From: [Clostridium] celerecrescens 18A
GTDB lineage: Bacteria > Bacillota > Clostridia > Lachnospirales > Lachnospiraceae
Length of the DNA stretch: 64,000 nt
Assembly: GCF_002797975.1 (NCBI RefSeq)
Contig: NZ_PGET01000001.1
Span: 1,674,001-1,738,000 of the forward strand
Direction: 5' to 3'
Position 1 is the stretch's first letter. Every line of letters begins with the position of its first letter. Positions 45,790-54,698 of this stretch are shown here, one piece after another. The notes below the pieces were generated by a model that was not told where the DNA came from, made no database searches, and worked only from the letters and a program-made list of their open reading frames with translations. The position numbers and the translations under genes are program-made.

Positions 45790-46263
45790 ATGAAGGGGTT
45801 TTTTAGGGTTATATTTACAACAATATTACTTGCTGGTATGTTGATTATTCCTGCAAGCGCCGCTGAAGATCAAGCTGTTAACTGGGGAGATACAAATTAT
45901 CAGATAATGGTGCCAGGTTTTATTGAGGGAAGAGATATTACAATTAACGGTCAACCCACACCTGCAATTGTTGTTCAAAAGCCAGAGAAAAATAGTGATA
46001 ATAAGTATCGTATTTTTGATATCATAACAACTAATACAAATGCAACATCCATTACTTCAACTGTTTATAATTCAAAAGAAGAATATGCAGGCGATTTAAT
46101 GACAGATCTTGAAAATGGTCGTGTCAGCTACATTCCAGTTTTATCAGACGATTTTGAAAGTTTATCTAAAGAGCCTATGTATTTTGGATTCTCATATCGG
46201 GATAAAGATTGGAATGAGATTTATAAATTCCCAATTTGGATAGTATTTGAAGACAAAAAATAA
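45790..46263 (+). CDS. Small secreted protein of unknown function
   Basis: 157 residues with a clear signal peptide (KGFFRVIFTTILLAGMLIIPASAAED, cleaved about residue 22), no lipobox. The mature part is a mix of beta strands and charged loops ending in PIWIVFEDKK. The ATG at 45790 has AAAAAAGGAGG upstream; the 45757 start is less likely. No family recognised. Confidence 0.7.
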   Translation: MKGFFRVIFTTILLAGMLIIPASAAEDQAVNWGDTNYQIMVPGFIEGRDITINGQPTPAIVVQKPEKNSDNKYRIFDIITTNTNATSITSTVYNSKEEYAGDLMTDLENGRVSYIPVLSDDFESLSKEPMYFGFSYRDKDWNEIYKFPIWIVFEDKK

Positions 46264-46462
46264 GTTATCGTTGATTATTTCAGTTTCTAAGATATCAGTG
46301 AAGAATCATGAAAAAAGTATAAAATATTTTAAGACGGGGCTATTGTTAAAGTAGATATATCTACGGTAACGAATAGTCTCGTTCTTTATGTGCCAAAGTA
46401 GTAATGGATAAAACAGTAGTGAAAGCTAGAGATAATCCCTTTGATTGAGAAAATGGGAGATT

Positions 46463-46800
46463 ACTTGATATAAAAGATAGAGTAGAGGGGAACGTAATCT
46501 GTCCCTATTCTTGGAAAGGCTCAGTGAAAGATAGAGTGAACGTAGAATTAGATTGTCCATATTTGTAATAGAAGAGAATACGTGGAAAACATTATATTCT
46601 AATATGATGAAAATGGAACATAGGTAACTGGCTCTTTATTGACCCCGATAATATTATGAAAATTATTCGGGTATTGTTTGGTGGACCAGTTCCGAGTGTC
46701 AAAATTCTTATGATATGAGACCTAAAAAGAAGTTGTATTATCAAAAGAGGAAAAAGGAACGTTGCCCGTATTGTAGAGGAATGCGCAGAAAAATGCATCT
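46463..46800 (+). pseudogene. Decayed zinc-ribbon (DUF4379-like) gene, first copy
   Basis: The reading frames here are broken, but the DNA is a close match to the intact copy at 51464-51778: it still spells AAGGCTCAGTGAAAGATAG, a shortened middle, TGGTGGACC, CGAGTGTC, and the ending RMRRKMHLF-like. Stop codons and small deletions interrupt it. The 5' part seems to join an earlier repeat unit directly to the last, as if internal units were lost. Confidence 0.75.
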
Positions 46801-46936
46801 ATTTTATGAATATCATTGGACTAAGATGATGCCAATATGATATACTTAATGATAGTATTAAATAAAAAAACGACAAAACCCCCATGATTTCAGTTTTTCG
46901 GTTTTCCGGATAAAACAGTGAAAAACGACATAACAG
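46515..46936. repeat. Large direct repeat, first copy (pairs with 51464-51904)
   Basis: Aligns with 51464-51904 along its whole length, including the non-coding stretch ATATGATATACTTAATGATA and the module with CGACAAAACCCCCATGATTT. Roughly 420 versus 440 bases, with small deletions. The two copies lie 4.9 kb apart and flank the integrative-element relic and the LRR gene. Confidence 0.85.
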
Positions 46937-47080
46937 ATAACCGAAAAATTTCCGACAAAACTCCGAAAATCCGGGAACCCTTGTAAATACGGGGCTGGAA
47001 GGGGTTTTGTCGTATACATTTGAAAAACGACAAAACCTCGATAACGACAATTCAAATCAGCTAGGTTTTGTCGTTTTTTT
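46866..47080. repeat. Non-coding block with repeated CGACAAAAC motif
   Basis: CGACAAAAC or its complement GTTTTGTCG occurs repeatedly: near 46870, 46952, 47004, 47028 and 47065, with a CGACATAAC variant at 46926. The final pair, AAAAACGACAAAACCT (47023-47038) and AGGTTTTGTCGTTTTTTT (47063-47080), forms a strong hairpin with a T-tract. The block is a composite: its first half matches 51835-51910 and its second half matches 50695-50780. Confidence 0.75.
47023..47080 (+). terminator. Terminator-like hairpin at the end of the repeat block
   Basis: Inverted CGACAAAAC motifs with a 24-base loop and T7 end, as above. Confidence 0.7.
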
Positions 47081-47189
47081 ATAAGCGAAAATATTATTGA
47101 GAGAAATGCTGTAAGATAAAAGCGACAAAACTAACTGATGGTGATTGCTCAGAAAACTATTTTCATTTTCATGGGCGTGGGGCGGGCGT

Positions 47190-47312
47190 ATGACCGATGG
47201 AATTGTTTTACTGATAATGGGCTTTCTTGTTTCCCCCTTCGGCATACCCTGCGCCGGGCTGTGGATAGTGGATAAGCTGCACGATCTAAAGGATAGCATA
47301 CAGAGCATTTGA
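47190..47312 (+). CDS. Small hydrophobic protein from an integrative-element relic
   Basis: A 40-residue ORF beginning MTDGIVLLIMGFLVSPFGIP, mostly one membrane helix, followed by a charged tail (DKLHDLKDSIQSI). GC content here is clearly higher than its neighbours. Small membrane ORFs of this type sit near mobilisation genes in clostridial integrative elements. It is likely part of the same relic as the relaxase remnant just downstream. A usual ribosome site is not obvious. Confidence 0.5.
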   Translation: MTDGIVLLIMGFLVSPFGIPCAGLWIVDKLHDLKDSIQSI

Positions 47313-47419
47313 GAGGACAACCGAATACCGAACGGGGGAGCGCCACACTAGCAGGCAAGGGTTCCTATTGGACGGTGCGGCGGCTGTCTGACCGTATCTG
47401 TCTGTAATGGGGCCTGTCG

Positions 47420-48080
47420 TATATCGCCCAGCCGAATATTATGGCGAGTGGCTGGACAACCGCAGACCGCCCACCTAGCAGCAGCGCCTTGTGGCGCAGA
47501 TTGACGCTTGCCTAGCCTAGCAGCCCGCCAGCTTTGACGAGTTCCTACAGGCTATTCATATACAGGGGCGGCTCCATTAGTTTCCGTGAGGCCGGGGCCG
47601 CTGAATTCTTCACCCGCTTGCGGTCTGACACGCTGGGCGAGGGCAAAGGCCTCGGCTATGAGCGGTGGACCAAGATTTTCAACCTAAAGCAGATGGCTGC
47701 GACCCTTCAATTTTTGCAGAAAAAGGTCTTGCTACAATATGAGGATTTGGAGCGGCGGGCCGCCAGGGCCGTTGACCGCTCCCATGCGCTAACCGACAAA
47801 ATCAAGGCGACGGAGGTGGCAATGGCCCGCAACAATGAGTTGAAAGGGGCCATTGTGGACAACGCCAAAACCCGCCCGCTCTTCGACGCTTATAAGGCGG
47901 CGCGGTACAGCCGCAAATGCCTTGCGGAGCATGAGGCCGACATCCAGCTCCACAGAGCTGCGCGGGCTACCTTTGACCATCTGCTGGGCGGGTGGCAAGC
48001 TCCCCACAGATGGACGCGCCGAAAGAGGAGTACAAGGCATTGTAGGACGAGAAACGCACCTCCAGCCGAAAATACTGATA
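47420..48080 (+). pseudogene. Relic of an ICE relaxase (MobA/VirD2-type), C-terminal part
   Basis: A GC-rich stretch whose frames match the C-terminal half of Firmicute ICE relaxases: WLDNRRPPT then QQRLVAQIDACLA; SFREAGAAEFFTRLRSDTLGEG; GLGYERWTKIFNLKQMAATLQF; CLAEHEADIQLHRAAR; and at the end MDAPKEEYKAL. Stop codons (for example after RRPPT, DACLA and YKAL) and frame changes divide it, and the N-terminal catalytic domain is absent. It is evidence for a lost integrative element. Confidence 0.85.
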
Positions 48081-48272
48081 TGAAACATGATTTGCTGTTA
48101 AATGTATCGGTATTGCACAATTAGAGTGGCTCTTTAAAATATATTATACCTAAGGCATTGCTACTAATTGAATTTAACTTAGCTTTATATTATAGTATAG
48201 TTTATAAGTATTGTTGCAGTACAATGATTTGCCTTGAGACATTTTTTGTAAACGAATGAGGAGGAATATTTT

Positions 48273-50654
48273 ATGAGTATTATGAGAAGGCGTTTAATTT
48301 GGGGAATGATAACGGGGGTTTGTCTTGCAATTGTTTCTTTGCATAGTACAGCAATGGCGGATTATAGTACTGGTAAAGTATTGTCATTAACCAATATAGA
48401 AGGCATATCGGCTACACCATCTAATGCAACATCATCCAACGCTTTATTAACAGAACAGATGGGGAGTTCAATTGTGATAAGTGGCGTAATGCCTGGTCAA
48501 TTGAAAACTTTCATTGAGGCAAATCCTCAGTTTGTATCTGAGGAAAAAATACGGGATCTTACTGTATCCGGAATATTAGGGTCGTCTGATTATCATTATA
48601 TAAATATGAACCTAAGCAGATTAGAAACTTTAGATCTGAGTGATGTAGATAACGCGACAATTCCTACCTATGCGTTTGCTAATTCCCAGACTTTGAAAGA
48701 AGTTATTTTGCCGATATCTCTGAGTGAAATACCAGCCAGTGCGTTTGATGACTGTAAGCAACTTACTGAAATTGATTTGTCCAATATATCGATAATCGGT
48801 CCTAGGGCTTTTAAAGGATGTGAGAATCTCACTTTGAAAGCCGGAACCAATTTATCCCCCGATTTGGAAGGAATTTCCTTGTATGCTTTTGCCTACTGTA
48901 AGCAACTGTCTGACATAGATTTGTCTCATGTTACTTTGTTAGAGCAAAATGCATTTTATATGTGTGAAAATTTAACTTTGGCAGAAGGTACCAACCTATC
49001 TCCTGAATTGAAAACAATTCCACATGAAGTCTTCGTTGGCTGTAAGCAGTTAACTGGCTTAGATTTATCCCATGTCATATCAATAAGCAGAAGTACATTT
49101 GCCAGCTGTGAAAATCTTACATTAGCGGAAGGAACCAATTTATCCGGGGGATTAAATGAAGTGTCGGAGTATGCTTTTGTGGGTTGCAAGCAGTTGACTG
49201 GATTGGATTTGACGCATGTTACTTCATTGGGGGAGCGGGCTTTTGCAGGATGTGAAAATCTTAAATTGGCAGAAGGAACAAACTTATCTCCTGAGTTAAC
49301 TAAAATTCCAAGGTATGCTTTTCAGGACTGCAAGCAGTTGAGCGGATTGGATTTGTCATATATTTCTTCATTGGAATTCTGTGCTTTTACGCGCTGCGAA
49401 AATCTTACATTGGCGGCTGGAACCAACATATCACCGGAACTAAATGTAATACCAATGTATGCGTTTGAAGGTTGCAAACAGTTGTCGGGAGTGGATTTGA
49501 CGAATGTTTCAATTCTGGAGTATTACGCTTTCAATGGTTGTGAAAATCTTACATTGGAAGTTGGGACCAATCTGTCACCGGAGCTGAAATCAATACCAAT
49601 TTATGCATTTCAAGACTGTAAGCAGTTGTCAGAAGTGGATTTGACACATGTATCTTCACTGGATCGCTATGCTTTTAGTGGGTGTGATAATCTTACTTTG
49701 AAAAAAGGGACTAATTTGTCTTCTGACCTGAATGAAATATCGATGTATGCTTTTGCAGGCTGCAAGCAACTTGTGGGAGTGGACTTAACGCATGTTTCCT
49801 GGGTGCAGAGTGATGCATTTTATGGTTGTGAAAGCCTTAAAAGTATCTTATTACCCAAAATAAAACCTAGTATTGAGAGGGAGAGTTTTACCACGCCACT
49901 TTTATTGCTGGTAGAGGATGGAGCTGTGTATGAGAACCTTGATGGTTTTCCAACAGGTTCCTCTTACCCAGTCATATCTGGGAAAGAATCTATTTACGCA
50001 GGTGATACGTTAACACTCATGATCGATCCTGATGGAGGGGATGTTATCGCATATCAGTGGTATTTTAATAAGTCTCTTTTGGCAGGAGAGAGTGGGAAAA
50101 CATTAACTAAACTGAATGTACAGAAATCCAACAGTGGAATATATGAGTGCGAAATACGGTTGGGTTCTGTCTCTCAAAGGATTAGTAAGTCTATTACTAT
50201 TAACTCTGTGAGCTCTTCCGGTTCGGGTGGGGGAGGATCTTCATCATCATCCTCTTCTTCAGGGACTCTTGGTTCATGGAAGAAGGATGATGTTGGCTGG
50301 TGGTATCAAAATAAAGATGGCAGTTATCCAAGTGTGTCCTGGAAACATATTAATAAAGAGTGGTATTACTTCGACGGACTTGGCTATATGATGACTGGTT
50401 GGCTGCAGCAGGAGGGGAAATGGTATTGGCTAGATCCGGGAACCGGAAAAATGATAAAATCTGATTGGGTACTTTATCAGGATAATTGGTATTATTTTGG
50501 AGCGGATGGATCAATGCTAACTGGCTGGTGTGAATACAAGAATGCATATTATTACCTGTCACAAGAGGAAGATAGATATTATGGACACATGCTGAGGAAT
50601 ACGGTAACACCTGATGGCTATATCGTGAATGAGGATGGAATGAGGATTCCGTAA
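48273..50654 (+). CDS. BspA-like leucine-rich-repeat surface protein with cell-wall-binding repeats
   Basis: 793 residues. Signal peptide to about 29, an ISATPSNATSSNA linker (about 45-58), then LRR_5/BspA repeats; residues about 159-494 are seven near-identical 48-residue units beginning CKQL. Next an Ig-like domain (about 565-650), Ser/Gly linker, and choline-binding-type repeats (WYYFDGLGYMMTGW, WYWLDPG) up to a VTPDGYIVNEDG end like that of the PL8 enzyme. It is probably an adhesin. Start ATG with GAGGAGG upstream. Flanked by mobile relics and repeat modules. Confidence 0.88.
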   Translation: MSIMRRRLIWGMITGVCLAIVSLHSTAMADYSTGKVLSLTNIEGISATPSNATSSNALLTEQMGSSIVISGVMPGQLKTFIEANPQFVSEEKIRDLTVSGILGSSDYHYINMNLSRLETLDLSDVDNATIPTYAFANSQTLKEVILPISLSEIPASAFDDCKQLTEIDLSNISIIGPRAFKGCENLTLKAGTNLSPDLEGISLYAFAYCKQLSDIDLSHVTLLEQNAFYMCENLTLAEGTNLSPELKTIPHEVFVGCKQLTGLDLSHVISISRSTFASCENLTLAEGTNLSGGLNEVSEYAFVGCKQLTGLDLTHVTSLGERAFAGCENLKLAEGTNLSPELTKIPRYAFQDCKQLSGLDLSYISSLEFCAFTRCENLTLAAGTNISPELNVIPMYAFEGCKQLSGVDLTNVSILEYYAFNGCENLTLEVGTNLSPELKSIPIYAFQDCKQLSEVDLTHVSSLDRYAFSGCDNLTLKKGTNLSSDLNEISMYAFAGCKQLVGVDLTHVSWVQSDAFYGCESLKSILLPKIKPSIERESFTTPLLLLVEDGAVYENLDGFPTGSSYPVISGKESIYAGDTLTLMIDPDGGDVIAYQWYFNKSLLAGESGKTLTKLNVQKSNSGIYECEIRLGSVSQRISKSITINSVSSSGSGGGGSSSSSSSSGTLGSWKKDDVGWWYQNKDGSYPSVSWKHINKEWYYFDGLGYMMTGWLQQEGKWYWLDPGTGKMIKSDWVLYQDNWYYFGADGSMLTGWCEYKNAYYYLSQEEDRYYGHMLRNTVTPDGYIVNEDGMRIP
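48747..49754 (+). repeat. Seven tandem 144-bp units in the LRR gene
   Basis: Each unit encodes about 48 residues starting near CKQLxxxDL, then AFxxCENLTLxxGTNLSPEL and ending YAF. The DNA conservation between units is high enough to allow slippage or recombination, which would change the number of repeats. Confidence 0.85.
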
Positions 50655-50694
50655 GATAAAGATATCGGTTATAAAGAGCAAGTGCAGAAATGCT

Positions 50695-50780
50695 AAGATA
50701 AAAACCGAAAAATTTCCGACAAAGCTCCAGAAGTCTGGGAAGTATAGAAAACTAAGGACTGAAAGGGTTTTGTCGCTTTT
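50695..50780. repeat. Module B, second copy (non-coding)
   Basis: Resembles 46937-47008: both read ACCGAAAAATTTCCGACAAA and end GGGTTTTGTCG. It lies immediately after the LRR gene. Confidence 0.7.
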
Positions 50781-50801
50781 TTATTAACTATATATAGAGA
50801 G

Positions 50802-50962
50802 ATAGAGGTGGAGATAGGGAGAGAAAAGCGTCATAACCGATTTTTATTATGGTGCCAACAGAAGTTAAGAGTAGCCACTGATCGGGAGTCGGTAAGCCAG
50901 CGATCACTGCAGCTAGAAAGCCAGCGCCGTCTCCGTTTTGATCGGCAGCACAGAAGTGGTCA
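50802..50962. repeat. Module D, second copy (non-coding)
   Basis: Partner of 45583-45705; see there. It lies between module B and the zinc-ribbon gene. Confidence 0.5.
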
Positions 50963-50992
50963 TATCCAATGTTATATAGTTATTTATGAACA

Positions 50993-51778
50993 ACATATAG
51001 TCTACCTATTACATGGGATTGTTCAAAGTGCGCTATGGCTTGGAAAGGTTCTGTAAAAGATAGAGTAGATGGGAGTGTAATCTGCCCCTATTGTAGTGGT
51101 AAGAAAGCCATTCCGGGCAAAACCTCTTTTAAAGCACTGTATCCCGAATTGGATGCAGAAGCCTCTATAACGAATGAAGTGGATCTCGATAACATTCTTC
51201 CAACATATAGTCTACCTATTACTTGGGATTGTTCAAAGTGCGCTATGGCTTGGAAAGGTTCTGTAAAAGATAGAGTAGATGGGAGTGTAATCTGCCCCTA
51301 TTGTAGTGGTAAGAAAGCCATTCCAGGCTAAACCTCTTTTAAAGCACTGTATCCTGAAAAGGCTGCAGAATATTCTTCAAATAATGAAGTAACTTCAGAT
51401 ACTATTTTATCTACATATTCACCTCTAGTTGAATGGGATTGTCTCGTTTGTAAAATGTCTTGTAAAGGCTCAGTGAAAGATAGAGTGAACGAAGAAATAG
51501 ATTGTCCTTATTGTAATGGAAGAGAAGCTATACGTGGAAAAACTTCATTCAAAGCATTACATTCTGATTTGATGAAGGAATGGAATTTAGGTAACTGGCT
51601 CTTTATTGATCCAGATGATATTATAGAAAATTATTCGGATAGTGTTTGGTGGACTTGTTCCGAGTGTCAAAATTCTTATGCTATGAGTCCAAAAAAGAGG
51701 TTATATTATCAAAAGAGGAAAAAGGAGCCTTGTCCGTATTGTAAAGGATTGCGCAGAAAAATGCATCATTTTTTATGA
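50993..51778 (+). pseudogene. Zinc-ribbon repeat (DUF4379-like) gene, nonsense-interrupted
   Basis: Encodes treble-clef zinc-finger units, each with WDCSKC and CPYC knuckles: unit 1 near 51000-51120 and unit 2 at 51210-51330 differ almost only in one base, which turns a lysine AAA into TAA (GGC TAA at about 51330). A third, more divergent unit (WDCLVCKMSCKGSVKDRV) and a final CPYCKGLRRKMHHFL end follow in the same frame. The 5' end is truncated, with a stop just upstream of unit 1. The family is often found near mobile elements; its function is not established. Confidence 0.8.
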
Positions 51779-51904
51779 ATATCATTGGACTAAGATAATG
51801 CCAATATGATATACTTAATGATAGTATTAAATAGAAAAACGACAAAACCCCCATGATTTGAGTTTTTCGGTTTTCCGGGAAAAACAGTGAAAAACGACAA
51901 AACA
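51464..51904. repeat. Large direct repeat, second copy (pairs with 46515-46936)
   Basis: The better preserved copy; contains the end of the zinc-ribbon gene and the module with CGACAAAACCCCC. Confidence 0.85.
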
Positions 51905-52098
51905 GCAGTGAATTTTTTTTTCGGTTATTTTAAGGAATTTATTTTCGGTTATCAGTAGATCATGAAATTTTTTTCGGTTATAGATTTATGCAGAAATGGT
52001 AAGATTAATAGAGTGATTTCCAACTATTCGCGAAAGTCTAGTTTAACGAATAGTTGGCAAAGAAAACAATAGAACTGTTAATTACATAATTAATTATA
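51905..52098. other. AT-rich stretch with TTTTCGGTTAT repeats
   Basis: TTTTCGGTTAT is seen three times (about 51919, 51940 and 51971) in an otherwise low-complexity stretch. A perfect hairpin CCAACTATTCG (52020-52030) / CGAATAGTTGG (52047-52057) follows. I see no gene. Confidence 0.55.
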
Positions 52099-52206
52099 TC
52101 ACTTAAGAACTTTATCTTTCATATCCTTGCTTACCATTACTCTGATATGCTCCCAATACTTACCCTCTTTATTCCAAAGTATGTAAAGTTCTTTAATACC
52201 ATTGCC
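52099..52206 (-). pseudogene. Short C-terminal fragment of an unknown protein
   Basis: The minus frame reads GNGIKELYILWNKEGKYW and on to VSKDMKDKVLK then stop, and is closed upstream by a stop at about 52210. The residue composition is protein-like, so I take it as the remnant of a lost gene. The family is not recognised. Confidence 0.4.
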
Positions 52207-52315
52207 TAAGAATCAGATTATATTAAAAAGTAAAATTAAAAATGAGGGAAATATAAATGACTGGTCTTTCAATAATCATTTACAATCCAAATATTAAAAG
52301 AAATGAGGTCCAATT

Positions 52316-53374
52316 ATGAGTTCTTCTCTCTCCTACCACCAGCAAAAAGATATTGAAAACGTAAAGCACCTGCGTCAGTTGGTAAAGGAACTTCCCAAAT
52401 TCTGCGGAGATTTTTTCAGGGGGATTGAACCTCGCACTTCTTCCCGTACCAGGATCGCTTACGCTTATGATCTAAAGGTATTTTTTGACTTTCTAATTAA
52501 AGAAAACCCCGTTATCGGCAAGCTTCAGGTTCAGGATATTACTTTAGACCACCTGGAATCGCTTCGGGTTGTAGACATTGAAGAATACATGGAATATTTA
52601 AAATACCGTTTTAATGATAAAAATCAGGAAGTGACCAACAAAGAGCGAGGAATCATGCGAAAAGTCTCTTCACTGAAAAGCTTCTATAATTATTATTACC
52701 GGAATGAGCGGCTTCAAACAAATCCCGCTTCTCTGGTGCAGCTTCCAAAGCTGCATGAAAAGGATATTATCCGGTTAGATATTGATGAGGTGGCTCTTTT
52801 ACTCGATGAAGTAGAAAACGGGGGATCTTTAACTGAGAAGCAAAAATCCTATCATGCGAAAACTAAGATCCGTGACCTTGCACTATTAACTCTCATGTTA
52901 GGAACCGGTATCCGGGTCTCTGAGTGTGTTGGTCTGGACGTAGATGATATTGATTTAAAAAATGGCGGGATCCGGATTCATAGAAAAGGAGGAAAGGAAG
53001 TCACTGTCTACTTTGGTACCGAAGTTGAGGATGCCCTTCTTGATTATCTTGACGAACGCAGTTTTGTCATTCCTGAGGAAGGCCATGAAAAAGCACTCTT
53101 CCTATCCCTTCAAAAGAAACGGATTGCAGTACGCAGCGTCGAAAATCTGGTTAAAAAATATTCCAAACTCGTAACACCTTTAAAAAAGATCACCCCACAT
53201 AAACTGCGCAGCACCTACGGAACAAGCCTGTATAAAGAAACCGGGGACATCTATCTGGTTGCAGACGTTTTAGGACACTCAGATGTTAACACTACGAAAA
53301 AACACTATGCTGCTTTGGAGGATGAACGCCGGCGCAGTGCCAGAAATAAGGTTAAATTGCGGGAAAAAATGTAA
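52316..53374 (+). CDS. Tyrosine recombinase, XerC/D-like
   Basis: 352 residues. N-terminal SAM-like core-binding domain (about 30-150) and a C-terminal catalytic domain with the full set: R in GTGIRVSE, H-x-x-R in PHKLRST, H in LGHSD and the nucleophile Tyr in TTKKHYAA. No attachment sites or recombination directionality factor are seen next to it, so it is more likely a chromosomal XerD-like or relic-element recombinase. A GAGG ribosome site is present. Confidence 0.9.
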   Translation: MSSSLSYHQQKDIENVKHLRQLVKELPKFCGDFFRGIEPRTSSRTRIAYAYDLKVFFDFLIKENPVIGKLQVQDITLDHLESLRVVDIEEYMEYLKYRFNDKNQEVTNKERGIMRKVSSLKSFYNYYYRNERLQTNPASLVQLPKLHEKDIIRLDIDEVALLLDEVENGGSLTEKQKSYHAKTKIRDLALLTLMLGTGIRVSECVGLDVDDIDLKNGGIRIHRKGGKEVTVYFGTEVEDALLDYLDERSFVIPEEGHEKALFLSLQKKRIAVRSVENLVKKYSKLVTPLKKITPHKLRSTYGTSLYKETGDIYLVADVLGHSDVNTTKKHYAALEDERRRSARNKVKLREKM

Positions 53375-53603
53375 TGAAAATAAATTATAAAGTAAAATAA
53401 TAAAACTAAAAATTCTAGAGACTATATATATCATAAGCAACTGTATCCCTGGCGGATTCCTTTTTGTCTTTTGGGGAACTTTGAAAGCTTTGGCGAATGG
53501 TCTGCGAGCATGTGTCTTATGTAAGAGGACATGACGCATGCACGTAAGGACCTGATATAAATATAATGGGAAGTTGCTATCTATCTTTTTAATTTTTTGT
53601 TAT
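53375..53603. other. Intergenic stretch between the recombinase and bL25
   Basis: No gene seen in this stretch. A terminator lies at its downstream end. Confidence 0.5.
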
Positions 53604-53646
53604 AAAAAAGAAAGCATCTAATATCTAAATTAGAGCTTTCTTTTTT
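53604..53646. terminator. Bidirectional terminator
   Basis: GAAAGC (53610-53615) and TCTAAT (53617-53622) pair with ATTAGA (53629-53634) and GCTTTC (53635-53640), with one bulged A; A run upstream and T run downstream, between converging genes. Confidence 0.85.
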
Positions 53647-53706
53647 CACCTTTATCATCAGGCTCTTATAATATTTTCATACGAAAAGCGAATGCCGTTA
53701 TTCCTC

Positions 53707-54303
53707 TTAGCTTTTGGCCTCTTCTTCACCTTCAACTGCTTCACGTATCTTAGAGCCAACAACTGTTATCATCTTTTGTTCCGGATCAATAGTTGAGGTA
53801 AGTCCTTCCGGAAGTTTAATATCACTAAATTGAATACTTTCACCAGCCTCCATATTAGAAACATCAATTACTATTTCATCGGGAATATCCTGAGGTAATC
53901 CCTCCAGTAAAATTGAATCTATGGTACTGTTAATCAACAATCTTTTTGACTCAAGAAGTTCTGCTCCGGTAATTTTTATAGCCACTTCTTGTTTGATTTT
54001 TTCAGAAAAAGATACCATTTGAAAATCCAAATGAGAGATTTCGTTCTTAACCGGTTCAATGTGTATTTCTTTTGCCATTACGGTATAACTCTGGCCATCA
54101 GGAACAACCAGTTTAAAAATGCCATTCCGGCCAAACTCTTTCATTGATCTTCTAAATACATCTTTCTTAACAGCTATTGAGATTGAATCAACACCTTTAC
54201 CAGCTATGTTTCCCAGTAAATATCCTTCTCTTTTTAACTGATTATTGTCACCCTTTCTGGTACTTTTTCTTAACTCAACGTTCATAACTCCAGTATTTTC
54301 CAT
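53707..54303 (-). CDS. rplY: 50S ribosomal protein bL25 (CTC form)
   Basis: 5S-rRNA-binding ribosomal protein of the long, two-domain form (general stress protein CTC), 198 residues. The N-terminal domain has RKSTRKGDNNQLKREGYLLGNIAGKG and the second domain VDVSNMEAGESIQFSDIKLPEG; the C-terminal tail is acidic (EAVEGEEEAKS). AAGGAGG precedes the start. A 260-base leader separates it from a good promoter. Confidence 0.9.
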   Translation of the reverse strand: MENTGVMNVELRKSTRKGDNNQLKREGYLLGNIAGKGVDSISIAVKKDVFRRSMKEFGRNGIFKLVVPDGQSYTVMAKEIHIEPVKNEISHLDFQMVSFSEKIKQEVAIKITGAELLESKRLLINSTIDSILLEGLPQDIPDEIVIDVSNMEAGESIQFSDIKLPEGLTSTIDPEQKMITVVGSKIREAVEGEEEAKS

Positions 54304-54563
54304 AGTTAGAAGCCTCCTTGATTTATAATTATATTATGGCAATCATCTAAAATCTTATGATTCAATGATGAAAACCTGTTACCTAAATTTCAATGTGATT
54401 TAAAATAACAAAATATAAATTGTCAAAAGAAAATATATTTCTCAAAGAAAATGTATTTCAAATAAGTTATCCTAAATTAAATTTGAATTTATTTCTTTAA
54501 TACAAACTTATTTTATTTATTATTTAAAAAATCACATAGAGTTTCAAATAACATATAATTAAT
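54304..54563 (-). other. Long AT-rich leader of the bL25 gene
   Basis: About 260 bases between the promoter and the start codon with no gene seen. Its length could allow a regulatory leader, but no ribosomal-protein binding structure is recognisable. Confidence 0.4.
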
Positions 54564-54591
54564 AGTATAGTATAAATCTGACAATTGTCAA
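54564..54591 (-). promoter_or_regulatory. Promoter of the bL25 gene
   Basis: On the minus strand TTGACA (54591-54586), 16 bases, TATACT (54569-54564). Confidence 0.75.
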
Positions 54592-54698
54592 GTTTTCTAT
54601 TTGTATAACAGAAATTTTTCCTGATGAAAAGATTAAAAAGATATAAAGGTGCTGTTCGAGAAACTCAAGTTCTTGGCACAATATTAAAAACCATTAAC

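Noticed and set aside
47789..48120. Three overlapping ORFs on both strands of the relaxase relic
   Set aside because: They are alternative frames of GC-rich decayed sequence; only the relaxase-like frame shows family motifs.
48747..49754. CRISPR-like array
   Set aside because: The 144-bp units are coding LRR repeats in one frame, not short repeats with unique spacers.
50808..51056. 82-residue ORF before the zinc-ribbon gene
   Set aside because: It merges module D repeat sequence with part of the zinc-ribbon start in another frame; no family or start signal.
52316..53374. Attachment sites of an integrative element at the recombinase
   Set aside because: I found no convincing direct repeats at its edges and no tRNA gene next to it.
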